A stretch of DNA of 64,000 bases from Caulobacter sp. 602-1. Its GTDB lineage: Bacteria; Pseudomonadota; Alphaproteobacteria; Caulobacterales; Caulobacteraceae. This document shows, in pieces, positions 43,193 to 51,856 of the stretch. A program made the translations under genes and the position numbers. Under the pieces are notes generated by a model. The model had not been told where the DNA came from. It did no database searches and saw nothing but the letters and a program-made list of their open reading frames with translations. The stretch lies in NCBI RefSeq assembly GCF_003931565.1, contig NZ_RRYI01000007.1, positions 207,014 to 271,013 of the forward strand. Direction: 5' to 3'. Positions within the stretch are counted from its first letter, which is position 1; each line of letters opens with the position of its first letter.

Positions 43193-43882
43193 TTAGACCT
43201 GAGTCTTGCGCCGCTCGCAGGCCGCAATGAAGCCGGCGGCCATGAAAGCGGCCATCCGCTCCTTCACGGCGTGGAAGTCGTCTGACTTGCAGACCCCGCC
43301 CGACAGCTTGTCGATCCGGCCGGTGCGCGCCAGGGTGAGCATCAGGGCGCCCGTCACGAAGTGGTAGCCCCAGAAGATATCGGCCTCCGGGCAATCCGGC
43401 AGAGCCTGCTTGAGCAGTCCGATCAGCTTCAGCACCACCGGATCGAAATGCTCGTCCATCAGGGACGCGCCCCACTCCGGCGTGTTGGCGACCTGGGCGC
43501 CGAGGGCGGCGTAGTTCTTCCAGCCCTCCCCGCCCTCGATATAGAGGTCGAGATCGGTGTCGAGGAAGGCGCGCAAGGCGCCCTCCACCGTCGGCTTGCC
43601 GGCCGAGGCCGCTTCATAGGCCTCCAGCGCCCGCATCCGCCGCTCGCTGGTCACCACCGCCCGGCGCGCGAAGACCGCGTCGAAGAGGGCTTTCTTGTCG
43701 TCGAAATAGTAGTTCATCAGCGTGTGGTGCACGCCAACCTGCTTGGCCACGTCCTTCAGGGTGACGCCGTAGAGCCCGTGCTTCGAGAACAGCGCCTCGG
43801 CCGCGTCGAGGATCTGCTCCATCTTCTCGGCGCGCTGCTCGGCCTTGGTGGTGGGTCGACGGATCGGGGCGGCTTCGGACAC
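43193..43882 (-). CDS. TetR-family regulator of the catabolic cluster (paralogue A)
   Basis: The 229-residue protein has the TetR HTH at about 18-65 (EQILDAAEALFSKHGLYGVT, KDVAKQVGVHHTLMNYYFDDKKALF) and a C-terminal ligand domain with PTVEGALRAFLDTDLDLYIEGGE and EADIFWGYHFVTGALMLTLARTGRID. It is clearly homologous over its whole length to the regulator at 50979-51656. It sits between the acyl-CoA synthetase and SDR genes on the same strand. It probably senses a CoA thioester or the substrate, as is common in such clusters; this is inference. Confidence 0.9.
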   Translation of the reverse strand: MSEAAPIRRPTTKAEQRAEKMEQILDAAEALFSKHGLYGVTLKDVAKQVGVHHTLMNYYFDDKKALFDAVFARRAVVTSERRMRALEAYEAASAGKPTVEGALRAFLDTDLDLYIEGGEGWKNYAALGAQVANTPEWGASLMDEHFDPVVLKLIGLLKQALPDCPEADIFWGYHFVTGALMLTLARTGRIDKLSGGVCKSDDFHAVKERMAAFMAAGFIAACERRKTQV

Positions 43883-43930
43883 TGAGCGGGACTTCCTGGA
43901 GTTGGGCGAGCGGCTTGGACGGACGAAGCG

Positions 43931-45508
43931 TCAACCGCCGCCGTATTCCGCTCGCAGCCTTATCTTGTCGATCTTGCCGGTCGACGCCAGGGGCATGCGC
44001 GGCAGGCGGTAGACGGCGTCGGGGATCCACCAGGTGGCCACTCGGCCCTGCAGCGAAGCCAGCAAGGCCTCGTCGGTGACCTCGCCCTGCGTCTCGACCA
44101 GCAGGATCGGCCGCTCGCCCCACTTGGGATCGGACCGGCCGATCACGGCGGCCAGCGACACCTCGGGCAGGGATGCGACCACCGCCTCGATCTCGGCGGG
44201 ATTGATCCACTCGCCGCCGGACTTGATCAGGTCCTTGGCGCGGCCGGTGATCATCAGGTTGCCCGCCGCGTCAATGCGAGCCAGATCGCCGGTCGGGAAC
44301 CAGCCATCGGCGTCGGTGGCCGAGGTCTCTTGGCCGAAATAGCGTTCGACCACCGCCGCGCCGCGCACCCGCAGGTGACCTTCGGCGTCGCGTTGCCGGG
44401 GTAAGGCTACGCCGTCGGCGTCGGTCAGCAGCAGGTCGACGCCGACGGCCGGACGGCCCGACAACGCGGCCTGCGACGGCGCGTGCAGCGGCGCGACGGT
44501 GCCGGAGGGCGACAGCTCGGTCATGCCCCAGCTGGTCTGGACGGTGACGCCCAGGCCCTGCTCGATCCGCTCCATCAGGGCCGGGGGCATCGGCGCGCCG
44601 CCGACCATGATGCGCTTCAGCGACGGCAGGCGTTCGCCTGTGGTTTCCAGATGCTCGACCAGACCCAGCCAGACGGTCGGCACTCCGACCCCGACCGTGA
44701 CGCCCTCCGCGGCGATCAGGCGGCTCAGGCTGGCGCCATCGGCGTTGCGGCCGGGGAGGACGAGCTTGGCGCCCACCGCCGGGGCCGCGAACGGCAAGCC
44801 CCAGGCATTGGCGTGGAACATCGGCACCACCGCCAAGACGGCGTCGGCGCTCGAGATCGCCATCACGTCCACCTGCAAAGCCCGCAGGGTGTGGAGATAG
44901 CTGGAGCGGTGGGTGTAGGTCACGCCCTTGGGCGCGCCCGTGGTGCCCGAGGTGAAGCACAGGCCGCTAGGCGCGGTCTCCTCGAACTGGCCCCAGATCG
45001 CGTCCGGGCTGGCGGCGGCGATCAGTGGCTCCAGGGCTTGGCCTTCCGACGCCTCGCCGTCGATGACCAGCAGGCGTTCGACGCCCGGCGCGGCGTCCAT
45101 GATCTTGCGGGCCAGGGGCGCGAGGTCGGCCGAGGCGATCAGCAATTGGGCCTGAGACTGGACGATCATCGCCGCCAGTTGCTCGGCGGTCAGGCGCGGG
45201 TTCAGCGTGTGGCACACCGCGCCCATGCCCATGATCGCGTACCAGACCTCGACATGGTCCTGGGTGTTCCACGCCAGGGTGGCGACGCGGTCGCCCTTGC
45301 GGACGCCTAGCCCCGCCAGGACAGAAGAGACCCGAAGGCTACGATCGCGGAGATCCGCGTAGCCGACGCGGTCGATCCGTCCGCCCTCGCGCGCGGTCAC
45401 CACCTGGCCGTCGGGCTGCCACTTGGCGGCGTGGTCCAGGAACTTGTCGAGCGTCAGGGCGAAGGCCTGCATCTCGCCGTCAATCGTCGGCGCACTACTT
45501 ATCGGCAC
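43931..45508 (-). CDS. Acyl-CoA synthetase (AMP-forming)
   Basis: The 525-residue ANL enzyme activates a carboxylic acid with ATP and CoA. Motifs: FTSGTTGAPKGVTYTHRS (P-loop), SWGMTELSPSG, GWFPTGDLARID, GRAKDLIKSGGEWINPAEIE, and the C-terminal catalytic Lys in MPLASTGKIDK. It resembles the medium/long-chain branch. I prefer GTG 45508, with GGAG nine bases upstream and a ten-base overlap with the esterase gene; ATG 45472 is an alternative that would shorten it by 12 residues. Confidence 0.9.
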   Translation of the reverse strand: MPISSAPTIDGEMQAFALTLDKFLDHAAKWQPDGQVVTAREGGRIDRVGYADLRDRSLRVSSVLAGLGVRKGDRVATLAWNTQDHVEVWYAIMGMGAVCHTLNPRLTAEQLAAMIVQSQAQLLIASADLAPLARKIMDAAPGVERLLVIDGEASEGQALEPLIAAASPDAIWGQFEETAPSGLCFTSGTTGAPKGVTYTHRSSYLHTLRALQVDVMAISSADAVLAVVPMFHANAWGLPFAAPAVGAKLVLPGRNADGASLSRLIAAEGVTVGVGVPTVWLGLVEHLETTGERLPSLKRIMVGGAPMPPALMERIEQGLGVTVQTSWGMTELSPSGTVAPLHAPSQAALSGRPAVGVDLLLTDADGVALPRQRDAEGHLRVRGAAVVERYFGQETSATDADGWFPTGDLARIDAAGNLMITGRAKDLIKSGGEWINPAEIEAVVASLPEVSLAAVIGRSDPKWGERPILLVETQGEVTDEALLASLQGRVATWWIPDAVYRLPRMPLASTGKIDKIRLRAEYGGG

Positions 45509-47142
45509 TGAGTCACTCCAGAGGGAAGCGGCGGCGCGACGACGCCGACGTTCCAGTTCCAGGGCGTATCGCCCCGGGCGCGTCGGCGGCACATCACCGC
45601 CTCGTTCAGTTCGTACATGCCAGGGCGCAGATGCACGCCCGGCTGGGGCGCCGCGACGAAGGCCATGTAGGCGCGCTCGGCGCCGTAGGGCCTCCAGGCC
45701 GGCTGACCGGCGGCCTTGGGCGCGCCGTCCTTGGCGAACGAGGCCCAATAGTCGCCCATGGCCGCCGTCAGCCTGGCCTCCTCGGGGGTGTCCGGGTTCT
45801 TCGGCCAGGCCGGCGGCGCGCTCTTTGCCGAGCCGAAGACGTAGGGCAACTCGCTGGCGTGAAAGCCATGCAGGCCGGCCGCGTCGGCGGCCGGATAGCC
45901 ATGGTCGAACAGGTAGAAATAGCCCGCCTGGCCGACGGCGGTCTGCTTGGCCACGAGACGCTCGGCGGTCCAGCCATAGAGCGCGTCACGGGTGGTCAGC
46001 AGCACGCTCTCGGGCACGTCGCTGGACGGATAGAGCTTGAGGAAGTTGTCCGCGAGATCGCCGTAGCGCGCCCGGATTTCCTTCTCGTAGGCCGCGGCGT
46101 CGGCCGGCGGCGGGGGAGCTAGGAAGCGCAACGAGCGGATCTCGCCGCTGTTGAAGCCGGCCAGGATCGGCACATGGGCCTGCTCGCCGGCGTCGAACGT
46201 GTCGACCAGCTGCTTGGGCAGCACCTTGCCGTCGACCGCGCCGAAGGTCTGAAAGCCGGCCAGAAGGGCGTTGGTCGTCAGGGTCTCGGCGTCCATGGCC
46301 CGAAGGTCGGCCAGGGACTTTGCGCCCAGCTTGGCGGCGGTGGCCGCGCCCATGGTCTCGGCCGGGACGTGGCCGAACCTCGGCTCACGCAGCTCCGGCG
46401 TCGAGACCATGTAGGCGCTCTGGGCGATGGCCTTGCTGAACAGCCCCCGGGCCGGCGGCGAGGCCATCAGGTACATGACGCTCAAGCCCCCCGCGGACTC
46501 GCCGGCGATCGTGACCTTGGCCGGGTCGCCCCCGAAGGCGGCGATGTTCTTCTGGACCCACTTCAGCGCCGCGATCTGATCGAGCAGGCCGTAGTTGCCC
46601 GAGACGTGATCGGGCGACTCCGCGCTGAGCTCGGGATGGGCCATATAGCCCAGCACGCCGAGGCGGTAGTTGATCGAGACGACCACGACACCGCGCCTGG
46701 CCAACGCCGCGCCATCGTAAAGACCCTCGGCGCTGGAGCCGCCGATCAGCGACCCGCCGTGGATCCAGACCAGCACCGGGGCTTTCGCGGCCTTGGCTGG
46801 CGTCCACACGTTCAGCGACAGGCAGTCCTCGCTAAACGCCTTCAACGGCGAGGCGTAGATGCTGCCCGGACGCGGCTTGGGCTGCAGGCAGGACGGGCCG
46901 AAGTCCAGAGCGTCGCGGACGCCGCTCCAGCTGGCCGCGGCGGCGGGCGGCTTCCAGCGCAGCGTTCCGACGGGCGGCGCGGCGTAGGGAATCCCCTTGA
47001 AGATCTCGAGGCCGTCCTGGGCCACGCCGCGCACCGCGCCGGCCGGAGCCTTGACCACGGGAGCCTCGGCGCGGGCGGCGGCCGGCGCGAGCGCCAGGGC
47101 CGCCAGGGCCGGGACGAGTAGACGTTTACACAAGCTGCTCAC
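45499..47142 (-). CDS. Secreted type-B carboxylesterase
   Basis: The 547-residue alpha/beta hydrolase has a signal peptide (about residues 1-25, cleavage after ARA), EDCLSLNVWTP, oxyanion hole HGGSLIGGSS, the nucleophile Ser216 in GESAGG, and the catalytic His region GFHASELPYVFG. Type-B enzymes cleave esters of varied alcohols. Export to the periplasm and coupling to a TonB-dependent receptor upstream suggest it hydrolyses an imported ester before cytoplasmic activation by the overlapping acyl-CoA synthetase. The lipid or aromatic identity of the substrate is unknown. Confidence 0.93.
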   Translation of the reverse strand: MSSLCKRLLVPALAALALAPAAARAEAPVVKAPAGAVRGVAQDGLEIFKGIPYAAPPVGTLRWKPPAAAASWSGVRDALDFGPSCLQPKPRPGSIYASPLKAFSEDCLSLNVWTPAKAAKAPVLVWIHGGSLIGGSSAEGLYDGAALARRGVVVVSINYRLGVLGYMAHPELSAESPDHVSGNYGLLDQIAALKWVQKNIAAFGGDPAKVTIAGESAGGLSVMYLMASPPARGLFSKAIAQSAYMVSTPELREPRFGHVPAETMGAATAAKLGAKSLADLRAMDAETLTTNALLAGFQTFGAVDGKVLPKQLVDTFDAGEQAHVPILAGFNSGEIRSLRFLAPPPPADAAAYEKEIRARYGDLADNFLKLYPSSDVPESVLLTTRDALYGWTAERLVAKQTAVGQAGYFYLFDHGYPAADAAGLHGFHASELPYVFGSAKSAPPAWPKNPDTPEEARLTAAMGDYWASFAKDGAPKAAGQPAWRPYGAERAYMAFVAAPQPGVHLRPGMYELNEAVMCRRRARGDTPWNWNVGVVAPPLPSGVTQCR

Positions 47143-47151
47143 CGCCGCCTC

Positions 47152-49422
47152 CTAGAACGCATAGCCCAACCGCACCCCGGCCGTGCGCGGCCGCATGGTC
47201 GCGAACCGGCTGGCGATGAAGGCCTCGGGGTGGACGTAGGTGACCGAGTGGTCGTCGAAGAGATTCTCGACATAGGCTCCGACCGTCGTGTCGCCCATGG
47301 CCACGGCGAAGGTGGCGTTCACGTTCTGATACGAGTCCGTGAAGCCGTAGGTCGCGCTGGTCACTGTGGGCTGGCCCGGCACGTGCGGGAACGAGCCGGG
47401 ATAAGAGCCCACATGCTGCAGCACGACCGACAGGTTGGCCTTGGCCTTCGGCGTCAGGTCCCAGCCGTAGTTGACGAACAGCGAGCCCTGCACCTTCGGC
47501 GAGGCCAGGCGCGCGCCGACCACCGCGCCGGAGATCGCCGCCTCGGCCGGGGTCAGCTCGGTGACCTTGGCCTCGTTCAGCGAGCCGTTCAGGCCGATGG
47601 TCAGGCCCTTGGCGGGGAAGGCCAACAGCTCCAGCTCGATCCCCTTGCTGCGCGCCGCGCCGATGTTGGTGGCGAACTGAACGCTATCGGAGACGCGGTT
47701 GGCCTGGACCTGGATGTTGCTCCAGTCGATCAGGTAGACAGCGAGATTGGCCGAGACCAGACCGTTCAGGAAACGGCCCTTGGCCCCGACCTCGTAGTTG
47801 GTCAGGTCGTCGGACGAGGCGCCGTTCGGGATGATCAGGTCGCTGGGATTGACCAGGCTGGCCCGGCCGGCGAAGGCGTTGACCACCGGCGTGCGGAAGC
47901 CGGTCGACACCGTGGCGTAGGTCGTCAGGGTCGACGACGGCTTGTAGGACAGGCTGACCTTGAACGAGGGCTTGCTGCCCGTCGCCTTGACGCCGCTGGC
48001 CGCCGTGAACGGCGTCAGGGTCAGCGGCCCGCGGATGCCGAACAGGGCGTTGGTCAGATAGGCGCTGCTATAGCCGCCGGCCTCGGTGAAGCCCTGGGCC
48101 TCGACCCGGCCGTAACGCATGCCGCCGGTCAGCCAGACCTTGTCGCTGAAGTGATAGGTCAGCTGGCCGAAGGCGGCCTTTTCCTGCGAATTTATGTGCG
48201 TGTACTGGCGCTGATAGTACTCGTCCGGCAGGCCGGTGATGCCGTGCGAGGTCAGGAAGGCCGGGTTGGAGCGGTAGAAGTAGTCCACGTCCAGGCGGCG
48301 ATCGAGGTAGAAGCCGCCGACCACCCAGTCGAGCTTGCCGCCCGGATCGGACGCCAGACGCGCCTCCTCGACAAAGGTCTTCTGGAAGCCCCCGGCGTCG
48401 AGGGCGAAGGCGATGGCGCCGCCGAACGTGCCGGCCAGGTCGACATAGAACTTCTGATCGAACTTCGAATAGGTCGACGAGCTGGTGAAATGCGCGCCGT
48501 CGAACTGGTAGTCGACCGTGACGTTGTGGCTGCGCAGCTTGCCCACGAACAGATCCGGCCGATCCGAGACCCGCTTGTTCCGCCCCAGGGCCGGATTGAC
48601 CATCGACGAGTCCTTCGGGTTGCTGTCCTCGTACGAGAACAGCGCCTTCACCGACAGGCGGTCGGTGGGTTTCCACAGCAACGTCGCGCGGCCGCCCCAG
48701 TCGACCAGGGTGTTGGAGTTATGGACGCCTGTCCCGAGGTTATCGAGATAGCCTTCCTCGTGCCGGTAGAAGCCGACCAGGCGCAGGGCCAGCTTGTCCT
48801 GGATGATCGGCATGTTGAGCATGCCGTTGTAGCGCTGGCGCAGGGAGTCCGAACCGGTCAGGCCGAAGTCGACCAGGGCCGCGCCCTCGCGGCTCGACAG
48901 GTTCGGCGCCTTGGTCAGGATGCGCAGCGCGCCCGACAGCGAGCCCGAGCCGAACAGCGTACCCTGCGGGCCACGCAGGAACTCCACCCGCTCGACGTCG
49001 AACAGATTCGGATCCAGCACCGTGGTGTTGCCGATCGTCGAGATCGGCAGCTCGTCGATATAGACGGCCACCGTGCTCTGCAGGTTGGCGCCGTAGCCGT
49101 TGGTCGCGATGCCCCGGGCGGTGAAGTTGTTGAAGTTGGCGGTGGCGCGGTTCAACACCACGCCGGGCGTCTGACGGGCCAGGCCCTCGAAGCCGACGAT
49201 GCCCTTGGCGGTCAGCTCCTTCTGATCGAAGGCGGTGACGCTGAGCGGCACGTCCTGCAGCTTCTCGGGACGGCGGGTCGAGGTGACGATGACTTCTCCC
49301 ACCAGATCAGCGTCCTTGCGGTCGCCCCTCCCCTGATCGTCGCTGGCCGACTGGGCCGCGACCTGTGTGGCGAATGATACGAGCGCGACGGCGCAAGCCG
49401 ACGCCAGCTGGCCAGCCTTCAT
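47152..49422 (-). CDS. TonB-dependent outer-membrane receptor
   Basis: The 756-residue receptor has a signal peptide (cleavage after VAAQ), a TonB-box-like EVIVTSTR, a plug (KLQDVPLSVTAFDQKELTA, VERVEFLRGPQGTLFGSGSL) and a 22-strand barrel ending in GVRLGYAF, a C-terminal aromatic as required for BAM insertion. The plug with LRGPQGTLFG is the carotenoid/steroid/siderophore-type subgroup. The ATG 49422 has GGGGAGGAACGAC upstream. Esterase and acyl-CoA synthetase genes follow in the same direction, pointing to uptake of the substrate they process. Confidence 0.94.
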   Translation of the reverse strand: MKAGQLASACAVALVSFATQVAAQSASDDQGRGDRKDADLVGEVIVTSTRRPEKLQDVPLSVTAFDQKELTAKGIVGFEGLARQTPGVVLNRATANFNNFTARGIATNGYGANLQSTVAVYIDELPISTIGNTTVLDPNLFDVERVEFLRGPQGTLFGSGSLSGALRILTKAPNLSSREGAALVDFGLTGSDSLRQRYNGMLNMPIIQDKLALRLVGFYRHEEGYLDNLGTGVHNSNTLVDWGGRATLLWKPTDRLSVKALFSYEDSNPKDSSMVNPALGRNKRVSDRPDLFVGKLRSHNVTVDYQFDGAHFTSSSTYSKFDQKFYVDLAGTFGGAIAFALDAGGFQKTFVEEARLASDPGGKLDWVVGGFYLDRRLDVDYFYRSNPAFLTSHGITGLPDEYYQRQYTHINSQEKAAFGQLTYHFSDKVWLTGGMRYGRVEAQGFTEAGGYSSAYLTNALFGIRGPLTLTPFTAASGVKATGSKPSFKVSLSYKPSSTLTTYATVSTGFRTPVVNAFAGRASLVNPSDLIIPNGASSDDLTNYEVGAKGRFLNGLVSANLAVYLIDWSNIQVQANRVSDSVQFATNIGAARSKGIELELLAFPAKGLTIGLNGSLNEAKVTELTPAEAAISGAVVGARLASPKVQGSLFVNYGWDLTPKAKANLSVVLQHVGSYPGSFPHVPGQPTVTSATYGFTDSYQNVNATFAVAMGDTTVGAYVENLFDDHSVTYVHPEAFIASRFATMRPRTAGVRLGYAF

Positions 49423-49508
49423 GTCGTTCCTCCCCGAACGAGCGTCGATCGTCTTCACGTCGACTTTTATGGGGGCACGGTGAGCGTGATCTTCGCGCCT
49501 GTCAACAC

Positions 49509-49529
49509 TCACTCACTCGCGTGTGAATA
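49509..49529. promoter_or_regulatory. Operator-like site between the TonB-dependent receptor and MFS genes
   Basis: TCACTCACTCGCGTGTGAATA, 16/21 identical to the site before the SDR gene and sharing ACTCACTC plus GTGxGAA with the site before the second receptor. It lies in the divergent promoter region, inside outer arms GTCAA/TTGAC (49501-49505, 49530-49534). Confidence 0.5.
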
Positions 49530-49660
49530 TTGACGAAGCCTCGAACTTGGGCGCATGCTCCGAAACAGGCCAAGCTCAAGAATGGCCGCTGGGAGGATGC
49601 CTTGAAGATCACGCGCGCAATAACGCCGCGGCCCCGTCCGCACGCCCGGATGGCCGCTCG

Positions 49661-50962
49661 ATGAACGCTCATTCTTCTGTCCGCGGACCCATCTCCGACA
49701 AGGAGGCCTCCCAACCCGTCGGCGGTCGCGCCTGGCTGGTGCTGGCCATGCTGTGGTTCGTCTATGTGCTGAACTTCCTGGACCGGCAGCTGATGTCGAT
49801 CCTGGCCAAGCCGATCCAGGACACCCTGCACGTCTCCGACAGCCAGCTAGGCCTCATCGGCGGGCTCTATTTCGCGATGTTCTACTGCTTTATCGCCATT
49901 CCGGTGGGCTGGCTGGCCGACCGCACCAACCGCGTGGCGGTGCTGTCCCTGGCCTGTGGGATCTGGAGCGCGGCGACCGTGGCCTGCGGCCTGTCGCGCG
50001 GCTATGGCGAGTTCGCCTTCGCCCGGATGACCGTCGGCTTCGGCGAGGCCGGCGGGGTGCCGCCCTCCTATGCGATCATCTCCGACTACTTCCCGGCCGG
50101 CCGGCGGGGGACGGCGTTGGGCATCTATAACCTGGGGCCGCCCGTGGGCGCGGCGCTGGGCATCGCGTTCGGCGCGGCGATCGCCGCGGCGTTCAATTGG
50201 CGCTACGCCTTCGTGATCCTGGGCGTCGTCGGCCTGGTCGCCGCCGTGATCCTGCCGCTGATCGTCAAGGAACCGCCTCGGGGCGGCCTGGACGGGGCCG
50301 AGATCAAGGTCGCCAAGGCCGGCTTCTGGTCGACCCTGAAGATGTTCTTCTCACGCCCCACCCTGGTGCTGGCCGCGCTGGGCAGCGGCGCGACCCAGTT
50401 CGTCACCTATGGCCTGGGCAACTTCACCACCCTGTTCCTGATGCGCGAGAAGGGCATGGCGCTCAACGAGGTCGCCGTCTGGTACGCCCTTGTCGTAGGC
50501 GTCGGCATGAGCGCTGGCATCTTCGTCTCGGGCCGGGTGATCGACCGCTTCCGCAAGAAGTCCAAGGTCGTCTACGCCATGGCGCCGGTCATCTCACTGA
50601 CCCTCGCGATCCCGTTCTATGTCGGCTTCGTCTGGGCGCCGACCTGGCCACTGGCCCTGGCCCTGCTGATCGGCCCGACCTTCCTGAACTACTTCTACCT
50701 GTCGTCGTCTGTGGCGCTGGTCCAGGAGGAAGTGCGGCCCGACCAGCGGGTGATGTCCGGCGCCCTGCTGCTGCTGGTCATGAACTTCATCGGCCTGGGC
50801 CTGGGCCCCACCTATGTCGGCGCGGCCAGCGATTTCTTCAAAGCCAGCCACCCGCACAACTCGCTGCAGATGGCGCTCTACACCCTGATCCCGTTCTACG
50901 TCATCGCGATCGGATTGTTCCTGTGGCTGGCTCGGATCTTCCGCCGGGCTGAGCAGAGCTAG
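49661..50962 (+). CDS. MFS transporter, spinster-like
   Basis: The 433-residue protein has 12 transmembrane segments. The opening WLVLAMLWFVYVLNFLDRQLMSIL, VGWLADRTNRVAV (motif A) and GFGEAGGVPPSYAIISDYFPAGRRGTALGIY are characteristic of spinster-like major facilitators, which in sphingomonads and caulobacters occur in steroid, aromatic or lipid degradation clusters. I chose ATG 49661; the earlier in-frame start would add a non-homologous arm of 46 residues. It is divergent from the TonB-dependent receptor with a shared operator-like site and probably moves the product across the inner membrane. Confidence 0.9.
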   Translation: MNAHSSVRGPISDKEASQPVGGRAWLVLAMLWFVYVLNFLDRQLMSILAKPIQDTLHVSDSQLGLIGGLYFAMFYCFIAIPVGWLADRTNRVAVLSLACGIWSAATVACGLSRGYGEFAFARMTVGFGEAGGVPPSYAIISDYFPAGRRGTALGIYNLGPPVGAALGIAFGAAIAAAFNWRYAFVILGVVGLVAAVILPLIVKEPPRGGLDGAEIKVAKAGFWSTLKMFFSRPTLVLAALGSGATQFVTYGLGNFTTLFLMREKGMALNEVAVWYALVVGVGMSAGIFVSGRVIDRFRKKSKVVYAMAPVISLTLAIPFYVGFVWAPTWPLALALLIGPTFLNYFYLSSSVALVQEEVRPDQRVMSGALLLLVMNFIGLGLGPTYVGAASDFFKASHPHNSLQMALYTLIPFYVIAIGLFLWLARIFRRAEQS

Positions 50963-50978
50963 AGACCGCGCGCGGGCT

Positions 50979-51656
50979 TCATTCCTTCAGGGCGATGAAG
51001 CCCGCCGCCATGAACCGCGCGATCCGCTTCTTGATCGCCGGAAAGTCGTCGGAGTGGCAAAGGCCGCTGGACAGCCGGTCGATCCGGCCCGTCCGCGCCA
51101 GGGTGTTCATCAGGGCGCCCGACACGAAATGATAGCCCCAGAAGATCTCCTCGTCGGCATAGTCCGGCAGGGCCCGCTTGAGGATGCCGACCAGCTTCAG
51201 GACCACGGGGTCGAAATGCTCGTCCATCAGCGCCGCACCCTCGGGCGTGTTGCTGACCCGGGCGCAGAACGCCCCGTAGTTCATCCAGTGCTCGCCGCCC
51301 TCGTAATAGAGGTCGAGGTCGGTATCGAGAAAGGCGTGCAGCGCGCCCTCGACGGTCGGCCTGTCGCCCACCGCCTGCTCGTATTGCTCCAGGGCGATCA
51401 TCCGCCGACCGGACGTGACCCCCGCCCGCCGAGCGAACACGGCCTCGAACAGGTTGGTCTTGTCCTTGAAATAGTAGTTGAGCAGCGTGGTGTGGATGCC
51501 CACCCGCACGGCCACGTCGCGCAGCGTCACGCCATGGAGACCGTTCTGCGAGAACAGGTACTCGGCCGCGTCCAGAATCTGCTCGAGGCTCTGGGCGCGC
51601 TGCTCGGCCTTGGTGCGCGGGCGCTCCTTGGCCTCCTCCGCGGTGGCTCCTGCCAA
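50979..51656 (-). CDS. TetR-family regulator of the catabolic cluster (paralogue B)
   Basis: The 225-residue protein has the TetR HTH (about 17-65: EQILDAAEYLFSQNGLHGVT, RDVAVRVGIHTTLLNYYFKDK) and the same ligand domain as paralogue A (PTVEGALHAFLDTDLDLYYE, EIFWGYHFVSGALMNTLARTGRIDRLSSG). It ends 16 bases from the convergent MFS gene and is divergent from the second TonB-dependent receptor, so it is likely to control that receptor through the motif at 51800-51818. Relation to paralogue A suggests overlapping or antagonistic binding to the shared sites. Confidence 0.9.
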   Translation of the reverse strand: MAGATAEEAKERPRTKAEQRAQSLEQILDAAEYLFSQNGLHGVTLRDVAVRVGIHTTLLNYYFKDKTNLFEAVFARRAGVTSGRRMIALEQYEQAVGDRPTVEGALHAFLDTDLDLYYEGGEHWMNYGAFCARVSNTPEGAALMDEHFDPVVLKLVGILKRALPDYADEEIFWGYHFVSGALMNTLARTGRIDRLSSGLCHSDDFPAIKKRIARFMAAGFIALKE

Positions 51657-51799
51657 ACCGTCCTCCTGGTCCTAAAGTCCGCCGCGTAGTCGGCCCGGCG
51701 CGCCCCTGTCAATCGTTCCCATAACGGCAATCGCAGTGTCGAAGGCGTGCTCCGAGGTCGCCGAACAATGATCATTGACGCCATCGCGGCGAGGCTACA

Positions 51800-51818
51800 A
51801 TACTCACTCTTGTGAGAA
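51800..51818. promoter_or_regulatory. Operator-like site upstream of the second TonB-dependent receptor
   Basis: ATACTCACTCTTGTGAGAA with CTCAC/GTGAG arms, 39 bases before the receptor ATG. It shares ACTCACTC and GTGxGAA with the site at 49509-49529. Confidence 0.45.
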
Positions 51819-51856
51819 TGAGCGTTAGAGACTCGTTCAACGGGAGGGTTCGCCAC

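Noticed and set aside
47230..49377. Plus-strand open frame opposite the first TonB-dependent receptor
   Set aside because: Shadow frame; the minus-strand receptor has signal peptide, plug and C-terminal aromatic.
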